DNA of 64,000 nt from Caulochytrium protostelioides. Lineage: Eukaryota > Chytridiomycota > Caulochytriomycetes > Caulochytriales > Caulochytriaceae. The notes under the pieces are model-generated. The model ran no database searches. It was given only the letters and a program-made list of their open reading frames with translations, and had not been told where the DNA came from. The position numbers and the translations under genes are program-made. Below, in pieces: positions 19,173 through 28,672 of this stretch. The stretch lies in NCBI GenBank assembly GCA_003615045.1, contig ML014141.1, forward strand, positions 86,042 to 150,041, in the 5' to 3' direction. Positions within the stretch are counted from its first letter, which is position 1. Each line of letters begins with the position of its first letter.

Positions 19173-21614
19173 ATGCCGGACCGGTTCTGGCCCGAGCGCC
19201 GGGTCTTCGGCCACGACGATGTGTGGTATGGCCAGGACACGGTCAACGAAACGTCAGTCATGCTGAAATTCTACGACCGTGAGGCCTGGTCGGACAGCGC
19301 AGCCAACAAGCGCACCCAGCTCGAAGTCGGTACGCTCAAGGAATTCGCGGGTCGGTTCCCCGCGCTGTTCAGCCATGTGCTTGAGTTCGTCGCGAACGAC
19401 CAGGACCAGTATGTCCTGGTGCTGCAGCGCGGCCAGACGACGCTGCTGGACCACCTGGTCAAGCAGCGCGTGTTCAGCGAGACGGTGGCGCGCGTCGCCG
19501 CGTTCCAGATCCTCACGATCATCCGCGCCATCCACAACGACTCCAAGGTCCACCGCGATATCCAGCCGGGCAACTTTATCGTCCTGAACACCAACGACCT
19601 GCGCACCATCAAGCTCTTTGATGTCAGCGTCATCGAAGGCGAGCTCGGGTTCAACCACTGCCACGGCTTGGCGGGCACCAAGCGCTATAGCGCGCCCGAG
19701 ATGGGCCGCAAACCCTACGGCAAGGCCGTCGATCTCTGGAGCCTCGGCGTGATCGCGTACACCCTGCTCATGGGCCGCCACCCGTTCGAAGACGAGGCCG
19801 CGACGCCCACGAGCTCCACCTCCCTCTCTGCGCCCAAGCCCCTCGACCGGCTGCGCAAAGTCGCCGCCAGCGTCGCCCACCACGCCAGCGGCACCGGCGG
19901 CGGCAGCGGCACGACGACGACGCCCACCGCCTCCGCGAACCATGGCAGTAGCAGCACCGGCAGCGGCGGCACGAGTGGGATGGCGCGCGCGTTCACGTCG
20001 ATGCGCCAGGTGACGCAGCAAGTCCAAAAGCATATCCGTGCGGCCGACGGCGACAGCACCACCGCGCTCAAGGCCCTCTCGTTTGACCATCCACTCAGCG
20101 GCGTGCCCGTGACTGCGGGTGCTCAGGACTGGATCCGGAGCCTGCTGCAGGTGGACCCGAAACTCCGCCCGACCGCGCAGCAGGCCATGGAGCACCCCTA
20201 CATGGTCGACCTGACGCGCCAGGGCGCGCTCACCTACCCGCTCGCTGTGGATATCCCGGGCTTCCCGGACTGGAAGGAGCTCACCGCCCTCGACGGCCGC
20301 ATCTACTACTACGACCACGCCTCCAATATGGCCTCCTGGTCACATCCGCGGCACGAGGTCGCGCTTCACCCTGACGATCTCGCCAAGGCCAAAACCGTCT
20401 CCCGGTCATCGAAACCGCGCTCCGGCGACCGCGGCCGTGAGCACAGCGGCGTCCGCAGCAGCGGCCACGCGTCCCGCGGAAGCTCTGCCGAGCGCCGCCA
20501 AACCCGCGCCGGCCTCTCGCGCGAGGAGCGCGACGCCCGCGCTGCCCGCCGATCGCCGCCCTCGCCGCGCGCCACCGACGCCAACGAGGCGCCGTCCGCC
20601 GCCGCCGCCGCCTCCTCATCCGCCGCGGCGCCCCGCCGCGCCCGCGTCCGCTTCGGCGGACCCGACCAGCCCGACGCCGTCGTCGTCATCGGCCATGCGT
20701 CCGGCACCGGGTCCCCGGCGACCTCGACGGCCTCGTCCTCGCCGCGGACGACGCCCGACGCATCGCCGAACGCGACGCCGGCCGCGACGAACGGCGCGGC
20801 GGGATCGCGGCTGGCGGCGGCCGTGCGCGCTGCGCAGCGCGCCGCGCGCGACTCGCCGCCCTCGGAGGCGCGCTCGATTCTGCCGGCTGCCTCGGACGCC
20901 GCGGGCGCGTCGACGCCGGCGCCGGCGCCGGCGCCGGCGCCGCCACGCCGGAAGCGCGTCCCGCCACCCGTGCCGCCGCACGACGCGCCGCCGGCCTCGG
21001 CGCCACCCGAACGCCCGCGCCAGGTGAGCTCCGTCATCCCGGGCCTGCCGGACTGGCGGCAGTGCCAGAACGCCGACGGCTCGGTCCACTACTACAACGT
21101 GCGGACCGGCGTCAGCACGTGGGAGTCGCCGCTCGACGCGCGGCCGGCCTCCCGCACGGCCACCGCGGCCGACCCGTCGCCGTCGCGCGCCGCGCCGTCC
21201 TTGCACAGCACCAAACCGCTCCCGCCGCCGGTCCCGTCGCGCCGCGACGCCCCGCCCGCGCCCGCGCCCGCGCCGCTCCGCGTCGCCACCACCGATTTGC
21301 TGACGAGCCCGAGCGACCCGCGGCGCGTCGCGAGCGCCGGCACCGCGGCGGCGGCGGCGGGCGCCGGCGCTCATCCGTCGTGGCCGGACCGGATCGACAG
21401 CGCGACGGCCACGCCCGCGTCGTCCGGATCGGTGCCGCCCTCGGCGGCGTCGTCGTCAGGCCGAGCGGCCGCGCCAGCCGCACCGCCGCCGCCGCCGGCC
21501 TCGAGCCGCTCCCGTGGCGGCCCCGCGACGTTGGCGGCGGCCGGCCGGCGTCCCACGCATTTCACGTCGCTGACGGCCGATCACCCGCCCGACCAAGCTG
21601 TGCTCCAGCACTGA
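19173..21614 (+). CDS. Protein kinase with two WW domains
   Basis: 813 residues from ATG 19173 (the open frame extends to a GTG at 19113). The kinase domain occupies about residues 12-350: VMLKFYD with the likely ATP-anchoring Lys32, catalytic loop HRDIQPGNF (Asp129, Asn134), LFDVSV in place of DFG (Asp150), GTKRYSAPEMG activation segment, and DLWSLGVIAYTLLMGRHPF. The glycine loop is not recognisable, and the usual Lys two after HRD-x is Gln. A Ser/Gly-rich insertion of about 80 residues interrupts the C-lobe after the HPFEDE segment. Two WW domains follow: about 363-393 (GFPDWKE...YYYDH...ASWSHP) and about 624-654 (GLPDWRQ...HYYNVRTGVSTWESP), each with two Trp. Between and after them sequence is Ser/Pro/Arg/Ala-rich with proline tracts. 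WW domains bind Pro-rich or phospho-Ser/Thr-Pro partners, so it may act as a scaffold kinase. An extra 5' exon cannot be ruled out. Confidence 0.82.
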   Translation: MPDRFWPERRVFGHDDVWYGQDTVNETSVMLKFYDREAWSDSAANKRTQLEVGTLKEFAGRFPALFSHVLEFVANDQDQYVLVLQRGQTTLLDHLVKQRVFSETVARVAAFQILTIIRAIHNDSKVHRDIQPGNFIVLNTNDLRTIKLFDVSVIEGELGFNHCHGLAGTKRYSAPEMGRKPYGKAVDLWSLGVIAYTLLMGRHPFEDEAATPTSSTSLSAPKPLDRLRKVAASVAHHASGTGGGSGTTTTPTASANHGSSSTGSGGTSGMARAFTSMRQVTQQVQKHIRAADGDSTTALKALSFDHPLSGVPVTAGAQDWIRSLLQVDPKLRPTAQQAMEHPYMVDLTRQGALTYPLAVDIPGFPDWKELTALDGRIYYYDHASNMASWSHPRHEVALHPDDLAKAKTVSRSSKPRSGDRGREHSGVRSSGHASRGSSAERRQTRAGLSREERDARAARRSPPSPRATDANEAPSAAAAASSSAAAPRRARVRFGGPDQPDAVVVIGHASGTGSPATSTASSSPRTTPDASPNATPAATNGAAGSRLAAAVRAAQRAARDSPPSEARSILPAASDAAGASTPAPAPAPAPPRRKRVPPPVPPHDAPPASAPPERPRQVSSVIPGLPDWRQCQNADGSVHYYNVRTGVSTWESPLDARPASRTATAADPSPSRAAPSLHSTKPLPPPVPSRRDAPPAPAPAPLRVATTDLLTSPSDPRRVASAGTAAAAAGAGAHPSWPDRIDSATATPASSGSVPPSAASSSGRAAAPAAPPPPPASSRSRGGPATLAAAGRRPTHFTSLTADHPPDQAVLQH

Positions 21615-21910
21615 TGATTCGCATGCATGGCCTCTTCTTTTCTCTGATTCTCGTTCTTTCGTTCTTTCTGTTCTTCGTTGCTGTATCCGTTCATCGATGG
21701 CTCCCCTTTTTTGTGTTATCCTCGTTCATGCTATCGTCTATACGGAGATGAAGAAAAGGGCGGACGGCATGACCGGGTCTCTTAAACTCTTTGGAGGAGA
21801 ATTTATCCGATCGCCGCCCCATCGGGGAACGCACAAACGAACGAACAAGCGGCAACGAGCCACAGGGTTCGCGCTCTCTCTACAATGAACACGCGCATCA
21901 CCAACACCCC

Positions 21911-23062
21911 TTAGGTGCGCAGGATCTGCGACAGGTCGCTGACGTTGCCGCCGCGGTAGGTCCCGGGGGCCCCCGACTTGTTAGGCGCCTCGCGGCCGGC
22001 CAGCCCGCGGCCTGTGCCGTCAGCATTGAACCGCTCCTTGTGCGAGCCCGTGTATCCCGCCGTGTTGGTGAGACGGTCGAACACCGACCCGCCGGCCGGC
22101 GACGACGCCGCATACGCTTTGCCGGCGGTCTTGGTCGCCGCGGCCTTCGACGCGGCCGCCGTCTTGGCCGCCGCGGGACGCGTGGAGGTCGACGGTGTCG
22201 GAGTCACGCGCTTGGGCGGCGGCGTCGACGCCGACAGGCTGCCCTGCGAGCCGAGCGGCGTTCGCTGCGTCGCGGTGCGGCGCGTGCCGGCGGCCGTAGC
22301 CGTCGTGTTCGCGGTGCGCTCTGCGGTCTTGAGGGGCACGCCGCGGACGGTCGCGCCGCTGCGGTCGAGGATCTGGCTCAGGTCAGCGGTCGGCGCCGGC
22401 GCATCGCGCCCGGCCAAACCGCGGCCGCGGCCTTCCTCGTCGAAGCGGAGCTTGTGGGTGCCCGTGTACTGCGACGTGTCAGTCAGACGGTTGTGAGCGC
22501 CCTTCGCATCGGGAGTCTGGATGGCCATCAACCCACAAAAAAAAATACAGCAAGTAGGTGTGAGTCGAGATTCCAGTAGGAGGACAAAGGCGTGTTCGCT
22601 ATGGGCTGCCGCTGAATGACGTCTGCTCTGATCCATGACCATGACCATCATCAGGATCATGGTCATCGTAAACGATCATGATAGACCCATGCCATGCAGT
22701 GAACTTACAGTGCCGGACGCTTTCGGGCCCTTAGACTGGCAGATCTGCGCAATGAGTTTCTGCTGGGCATCGACGGCTCCCCCAAACTTCTTTTCAGCGA
22801 GGAGCCGCAGCACTTCCTGGAACTGGCCGAAGTCCATCTTGCGGCCGCCCTTGAGGACTTTGCTGAAGGAGATGTCGATCTCGGTCGTGGTGATGCGCTT
22901 GCCGTCGACGACTTTCGTCTCGCGGCACAGCTTCGCGAACTTGGCATTGTCCAGCTGGGGGCCGGCCAGGTTGTTCAGCGATCCATTGGAAGCGACGTTG
23001 CGCGACGCGCCAAAGTTCGCGTAGCTCTCGAAAACTACGCGGAGATCGTCGAGGTCAGCCAT
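21911..23062 (-). CDS. TPPP: TPPP/p25-alpha protein with duplicated C-terminal motif, two exons
   Basis: Exon 1 is 23062-22709, the intron 22708-22517 (192 nt, GTAAGT...ATCCAG with a T tract), exon 2 22516-21911; 319 residues. Exon 1 is the p25-alpha core: a helical N-terminus (LRVVFESYANFG), LDNAKFAKLCRETKVVDGK, TTTEIDISFSKVLKGGRKMDFGQFQEVLRLL and KKFGG. Exon 2 carries the family's unstructured C-terminal motif twice, at about 125-155 (NRLTDTSQYTGTHKLRFDE, GRGLAGRD) and about 262-293 (DRLTNTAGYTGSHKERFNA, GRGLAGRE), each followed later by DLSQIL. The two are separated by an Ala/Thr/Lys-rich basic linker. TPPP proteins bind and bundle microtubules and occur chiefly in eukaryotes with cilia or flagella, so this gene suggests a flagellated zoospore. 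A TATATAAG lies 222 bp upstream. Confidence 0.9.
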
Positions 23063-23283
23063 GATGATGGTATCACTACGCTGAGGCGAAGCCGAAAAGG
23101 AAAAGAGAGAAGGGGCACACGAGCAGCACAGAGCAAAAAAGGAATAAAGTGGTTCGTGTCACACAAAGGCAAGGGGCTGGTTGGCACGTGAGGTCAACGG
23201 AGGCGCTGAATTGGGCATGAGAAACGCTAGGAGACGCCATCGCCAACCATAGGGCAAACGCTCTGATCGACATCCAGCGCGGT

Positions 23284-23291
23284 CTTATATA
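23284..23291 (-). promoter_or_regulatory. TATA box candidate for TPPP
   Basis: TATATAAG on the minus strand, 222 bp upstream of the TPPP ATG. Confidence 0.5.
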
Positions 23292-25422
23292 GCTCCCGGG
23301 CCATAGCATGACGGCCACTTCATCACTGATGCCTCCGTGCGCGGTCGCTGCGCCGATCGCTGCGGTCATCTGGCCCGCTCCGGCACAGGCGCCGCGCACT
23401 GAACACGACGGGTGAGTGAGCCCTGCCGAGGCATGCGGGGATCTTCGGCTAGGTCCGTGATAAGCGTTCACCTGTTCTTCTTTGGAGCTATGGCGGAATA
23501 GATTGCCAGCTCGCTTGCGCCGGGAAATCCGGACGGCCGCCCCCGCCGCCGGCGTTCTGGCCGCCTACCCCCGCTCGCCCCCTCCTTCTGACTCACCCCA
23601 TCGACCACGGCTCCGCCATCCTGACCACGACCATACTAACTGCCCATCGCGTGCCGAGGCCCCGAGCATGCGGGCGAGTGAGTGAGAAGTTGAAGGAGGT
23701 AGAACATGATCCGGTGACCGCGTGGGACCGCATGTAGGGTCATCATCCGGCATGACCTGACGCGACCGTTATCCTAGCTTGATGCCAACAACTTTTCCTT
23801 ACGATGGTTGACGTTCGCTTCGTCGTCGCTTCATCCGAACAGGGGCCACGGGTTTATGCGCTCGCGTGCTGGTAAGGCGTCATGGCCAGCGCCACACGCG
23901 CCGGGCTGACTCTGATGAGGTCTCTTGGTTGCTGATCGCCCATGAAGGTGATGCAGGGTGCAGTGGGTGAAGGTCGTTGCGTCGCGTCTCGATGCTGAAG
24001 CATGGACGAAAGTAGAAGTATCAGCATGAACGGCACGCGCGCATACGTGCCAACGTGTTGAGGGGGACGCGGCGAACGCGCTTCAGCCACGGTGCTCGTC
24101 GATGCGCTATGCCTTCGAGCCGAGTCGCTCAACGGGGGTGAGTGGCGAAGCACGGCGCAGGCGCTCGTGGCTGGATTACATTGTTTATCTCTTGAAGACC
24201 CGTACGCGATCGCGATCACTCGTTCCCGACGGGTGCCGCGACCGCGGGAGGGCGATGCGGGGTCAGGAGTCAGCCCATCCTGTGCTACAGCCTGCAGCTG
24301 AGATCACCACGCATGCATCGGATATCTCGGGTGGTGGGGGAGAGAAGGCCGGCGGGCCGCTCATGCGCCTCGGACACCATGCCACCAAGCCGACTCGAGG
24401 TCTGGCGAAACCATGGCCCTCGTGCAGCATGTTCTCGCGACGCTGGGGACGTTCTTGCGACGTTCCCGGCGCTTGCTGTTTTTGCTGACCGTGTGTGCCG
24501 AGCCATCCTTCGTCACTTAGAGTGGAATGCACCTGCCTCCGGCTCGGCATCGGCGGCGGCGGACCCACATCGAAGCGCGACGAAAGGAGATGGCGACGAA
24601 AGGGGACGGCGACCTGTCCGATCTTGGGCCGTCTCGCATGATCGCATCCGCCATGCGTGGCAGCCTGGGAGGCCAGACCGAGCAGGATCGGGGCCCGCGG
24701 TCCGTACTTCAAGCCCGGCCCTTCGGTCGTCTCCTCCCGTGATCGAGCGGTCGTGCCACAGCCCCATGACGATGCATCTCGATCATCGCGCGGCCCACTT
24801 GCAGATAGCCTTCTTGATGGATGGGTTGGTTCGGTATATTTGGACCACGGAGGGCGCATCGGACCGCAGCTCGGGGCCCGCGTGGATGACAAATGCCGAT
24901 GCGGTGGTACGCTCGACGGAGCGATCATCAAAAGCGCATACGCGTGGCAGGACCATGAGTAATGTCATGCTGTGCCGTGCAGGACTCCGCGGCCCGTACG
25001 CCACGTTCGGGGATGGCCGGCAAGGACGCCATCGACGACCGCTGGGGGACCACTCCACCGCTCCACGCTGACAAATATGCGCATATTTGGCAGAAAAAAA
25101 AAGCTCCTTCCATTCACGAGAGCTAGGTCCCACCTGTAAAACTCGGGACTCGTTAATTTGAAATGCACTTTCCATCTGAATCCCTCAGATTCGAAGCTAT
25201 CTGATCGCGGTCATCATATCACTGAGGTGGTGGTCACACTGGGCCTCGATCACAGCGGGGTGACCTCACGATGCACGGCGTACGACGCGAGCAAGAAGTC
25301 TGCGGCCTTCCTTCCAAAGCGGACCTGTTGGATGGCCCGGCATGCACCTTCACTAACGCACATTCCGACGTAATGAACGGGACATGCGAGGAATTAAAAG
25401 AGGGCTATGTCGCCATCCGTGG

Positions 25423-25430
25423 TATATAAT
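25423..25430 (+). promoter_or_regulatory. TATA box candidate for the GST gene
   Basis: TATATAAT on the plus strand 237 bp upstream of the ATG at 25667, in an AT-richer stretch. Confidence 0.45.
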
Positions 25431-25666
25431 TAAGAACAGAGGCATGGCTGTCTCTCATAATTTCGAGTGCTTGTTAGCGACACAATACGCGTCACGAAGC
25501 AGTGCGAACGGTCGTCTCGTGAAGAACCCTCTGTCCTTAACCTGCATATTGGTGCTTATCTTCGTACCACCACCTTGCGCATCCTCATCGGGACCATCTT
25601 CATTCCTCATCTTCATTCCTATAGTTACTTTTTTCCCCTTTTCTCCACGAGTTGTCCGTTCTTATC

Positions 25667-26425
25667 ATGCCGGACATAACCCTCTACACGCTGCCCACGG
25701 CCAACAACGCCAAGATCTCGAGCCTGCTAGAGCTGCTGAACATCAGCTATGAGTACCGCTTCCTGGACGTGAGCAAGATGGAACACAAAGAGCCGTGGTT
25801 CCTAAAGATCTGCCCGAACGGCCGGATCCCCGCGATCATAGACCACCGCCGCAACAACTTTGCCGTCTGGGAGTCCGGCGCTATTATGCTCTACCTCGCC
25901 GAAAACTATGACACCGAGGGCCGCTACCTGCCGAAGGACCCCAAAGCACGCTCTGAGGTCATCCAATGGATCTTTTTTGTGAACACCGGACTCGCCCTCA
26001 CGCTCGGCCAACTCTCGCACTTCCTTAACAATGCACCTGAGCAGGTCCCGTATGCCATCCAGCGCTACAGCGACGAGGTGACGCGGCTGTTCAAGGTGCT
26101 GGAGGACCGCCTTGAGGGCCGCGAGTACCTGGTGGGTAACACGCTCACAATCGCCGACATCAACGCGCTTCCGGTGGTGCGCACCACGGTCGTGGTCGGC
26201 TTCACGCTGGCGCCATTCCCGCGCCTTCAGGCTTGGACAGAGCGCGTTCGGGCCGACCCCCAGATCCTCAAGAGCCTGCGCCCGCCCTCAGGCGAGCCTG
26301 ACATGATCGAGCAGCTCGAGCAGGACATCACCAAGAAAGAGGTCATATTTGGCCCGAGCCGCAAAATCATTGAGCAACAATTCAAGCAGGAGCGGATCCT
26401 GTTGGCCCAGTACTGCAACGTCTAA
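25667..26425 (+). CDS. Glutathione S-transferase, Ure2p-like
   Basis: A single exon of 252 residues; ATG 25667 opens with MPDITLYTLPTANNAKISSL. Residues 1 to about 82 form the thioredoxin-like domain, with NGRIPAIIDHR (cis-Pro for glutathione binding) and WESGAIMLYLAENY, the Glu-Ser pair that binds the glutathione gamma-glutamyl group. The helical domain runs from about 90 to 210 and includes QWIFFVNTGLALTLGQ and the GST folding motif LTIADINALPVV. Ure2p-type GSTs share the QW-x-FF and IGQ-like segments and the RYSDEV helix. Expected role is glutathione conjugation, peroxide reduction or disulfide-bond oxidoreductase activity in the cytosol. A charged helical tail of about 35 residues (EQLEQDITKKEVIFGPSRKI) extends beyond the usual end. 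It has no Asn-rich prion domain, so a nitrogen-regulator role like yeast Ure2p is not implied. Confidence 0.87.
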   Translation: MPDITLYTLPTANNAKISSLLELLNISYEYRFLDVSKMEHKEPWFLKICPNGRIPAIIDHRRNNFAVWESGAIMLYLAENYDTEGRYLPKDPKARSEVIQWIFFVNTGLALTLGQLSHFLNNAPEQVPYAIQRYSDEVTRLFKVLEDRLEGREYLVGNTLTIADINALPVVRTTVVVGFTLAPFPRLQAWTERVRADPQILKSLRPPSGEPDMIEQLEQDITKKEVIFGPSRKIIEQQFKQERILLAQYCNV

Positions 26426-26538
26426 GCCGCCGCCGCCCGTTTGGCCCGGGACGGCGACACCGCTGTCCTTTGAGGAAAATCCATTCACCATTCAATATTA
26501 TCTTCAATGGCGCCCGTTGATGAACGCAAAGGGGGGAT

Positions 26539-28260
26539 CTATACCGTTGGGGGCGCCATGGCCCCCGTCTCGCGCGCACGAGCCGTGTCGTTGGCGACGA
26601 ATGCATCCGGGTCAGAGACGGATGCCGCCGCGTCCGAGACGGAGACGGCGAGGTGGTTGGCGGGCCGCGTGGCCGCGGTCCGCAGGTGGGTGGTCGCCGA
26701 AGACGGCGCCGACGTCGACGTGAACGTCCGCGTCGGCTGCCACGAGGTGGACGGCGACGGCGACGGCGAGGCGGGCGGCGGCGGAGCGGCCTCGTTGCTG
26801 GCATCGCCGTCGGCCGGGGCGGGCACCTGCTTATGGTTGGTCTGCTGCATGATGTGCTGGACGGCGGGCCCCAGCCGGCCGGCGACTTCCTGGAGCTGCG
26901 CCTCGTTCAGGGGGCAGCTGACGCGGAAGTAGTGCCCGAGACTGGGGTTGGTCTCGATGCCGATGGCCTTGAGCCAGCCCATCTCGACGTCGGCGGTGTA
27001 GGGTACGCGCATCAAGCGCGCGACGTGGTTGCCCCACAGGGCGCAGGCGTCGAGGATCTCGAACAATGACGGATCGGCGATGGACGAGCCCTGGATCACC
27101 GGTGTGTACGTGATGACAAAGTCCATCGCGACGTCGGCCGCGCCGTACGCCGGCAGCCGCACGGCGCCGATGACGCCCGACCCGATCGGGTAGGTTTTTT
27201 GCTCCTGCAGCTTCTGCGTCGCGGTCGGGTTCATGCCCGCCTTGGTCAGCGCTTCCATATCAGGCTCGAGCTGCGCGGTCATGTTGATGCGCTTCACGTC
27301 CAGGGGATACATGTTGTCGTTGATGATGTGCAGCTTCATGTTGAGCGAGAGCCGGATCGTCGTGTCCGAGCCGCTCGCGCTCAGCACCTCGAAACTCTCC
27401 GGATCGGCCGTCACGCGGTCTACCCGGAACGTCGGGATGCGCGGGAACAGGAAATAGAGAAACACGCCGAGCCCCGCCAGGATGACCACCAGCAGCAGCG
27501 AGCAGGTCCATTTGCCGCGCCGCGATGTTGGCCAGCAACAGCAGCAGCAGCGGCGGCACCATCCCGGATTGTAGGGCTGGCGGTCGGCGGCATACGTATG
27601 CGTTGGCGGACCTCCGCCCTTGCCGCTGTTGGCGGCCGCATCGTAGCGGGGATACCGGCTGACGCCGACGCCGGGCGGCGGGCGTGGTGGTGCATGCCGC
27701 TCCTGATAGACCCACGCGGCCGGCTGGCCGTACTCGTTGAGCCCGCGGGGGGCCGGCCGCGCATCGAACCCGTCTGCATCGGCCGCCTCGTCGGCGGGCG
27801 TCGTATCCGCCGCATCGGCCTTGCGCGTAAACGGACTCTTGATCCAGGCCGCCCAGCCCTGCAGGTCCCAGCCCTGCTTGGCGGATGCCGCCTCCGCGTC
27901 CGCTGACGGCGAGGACGGTCCAGCCGTCGTCGTCGTCCTCGTCGTCTTCGTGGTTGTCGGCATCGCCGGCATCGCGCCGCTGCGGCCGTCGCCGGGGTAA
28001 TACGTATCGTCAGAGTCCGGCGACCGATTCATATGGTGGCCGCCGCCGCCGCCGTACCGCGATCGGTAGGCATCCGAGGGCGGTGGCGGCGGGATCCGCA
28101 TGCCCCCGGCGGGCGCGTAGACCGGTTTCCCGGGCCCAAGGGCATGGTCAGCGGCCCCGAAGGCGCCGTAGCCGCCGTACGGCGCATAGCTAGGGGCGCG
28201 ACCATAGGCTGATGCCGGAGCGGAGCTGTCGGTATCACGGTTCTCGTCGTAGTAGGGCAT
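26539..28260 (-). CDS. Cys-rich single-pass membrane protein with LEA2-like domain
   Basis: 573 residues from ATG 28260 (MPYYDENRD); the frame is open further upstream but this is the start best placed before the Tyr/Pro/Gly-rich region. Residues 1 to about 230 are a disordered Pro/Gly/Tyr/Ser region. A cluster WCRRCCCCCW at about 232-240 sits just before a membrane helix at about 252-275 (SLLLVVILAGLGVFLYFLF), so it is a strong candidate for palmitoylation. After the helix comes a beta-rich domain resembling LEA2 / Tag1-like repeats: SDTTIRLSLNMKLHIINDNMYPLDV, then an AQLEPDM segment, then VAMDFVITYTPV. The C-terminal tail is Ser/Thr/Ala-rich. It probably sits in vacuolar or plasma membrane with the LEA2-like domain on the lumenal or outer face. 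Topology and role are inference. Confidence 0.7.
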   Translation of the reverse strand: MPYYDENRDTDSSAPASAYGRAPSYAPYGGYGAFGAADHALGPGKPVYAPAGGMRIPPPPPSDAYRSRYGGGGGHHMNRSPDSDDTYYPGDGRSGAMPAMPTTTKTTRTTTTAGPSSPSADAEAASAKQGWDLQGWAAWIKSPFTRKADAADTTPADEAADADGFDARPAPRGLNEYGQPAAWVYQERHAPPRPPPGVGVSRYPRYDAAANSGKGGGPPTHTYAADRQPYNPGWCRRCCCCCWPTSRRGKWTCSLLLVVILAGLGVFLYFLFPRIPTFRVDRVTADPESFEVLSASGSDTTIRLSLNMKLHIINDNMYPLDVKRINMTAQLEPDMEALTKAGMNPTATQKLQEQKTYPIGSGVIGAVRLPAYGAADVAMDFVITYTPVIQGSSIADPSLFEILDACALWGNHVARLMRVPYTADVEMGWLKAIGIETNPSLGHYFRVSCPLNEAQLQEVAGRLGPAVQHIMQQTNHKQVPAPADGDASNEAAPPPPASPSPSPSTSWQPTRTFTSTSAPSSATTHLRTAATRPANHLAVSVSDAAASVSDPDAFVANDTARARETGAMAPPTV

Positions 28261-28620
28261 GGTGGGAGTGGTCGTGAGGGTGGTGGTTTCTGCGCCCCGC
28301 GGGGGCCGAGACAGGGGAGAATTCACGAAGAAACAGGAGCCGACCGTCGTCGTTCCAACGTCGCCGGCAGAGGACGCGGCGAGGCGTAACGCCAGCGATT
28401 TGATACGCCCGCGTGTCGACGCAAGACCACAGCGAGACGTCGCCCCTCCTGCAGGATCCACGAAACGAGGCCGAAGCGTCGGTGCGACGATGCGGATATG
28501 GTTGGCCGTTCGCGTGGTGGATCCGTCGGGCGCCGACGCGTGCGGAGACGCCGGAGACGCCTGAAAATCGGACAGCGGCCTGGCGGTGCGGCGCGGTTTG
28601 GCGTCGGAGTCGGGGTTTAT

Positions 28621-28672
28621 GGAGGGGTCTTGGCGGGGTCTTGGAGGGGTCTTGGAGGGGTCTTGGAGGGGG
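28621..28672. repeat. 11-bp tandem repeat, GGAGGGGTCTT
   Basis: Four 11-bp units of GGAGGGGTCTT (the second reads GGCGGGGTCTT), then a truncated GGAGGGGG. It lies about 360 bp upstream of the LEA2-like gene start; purine/pyrimidine strand bias is strong. Confidence 0.85.

Larger units (their letters stand above)
23063..25666. other. Divergent intergenic region, TPPP to GST
   Basis: About 2.6 kb with a TATA element for each flanking gene (23284-23291 minus and 25423-25430 plus) and pyrimidine-rich sequence directly before the GST start. Other frames here are Arg/Ser/Pro-rich with no recognisable domain. No gene called. Confidence 0.5.
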
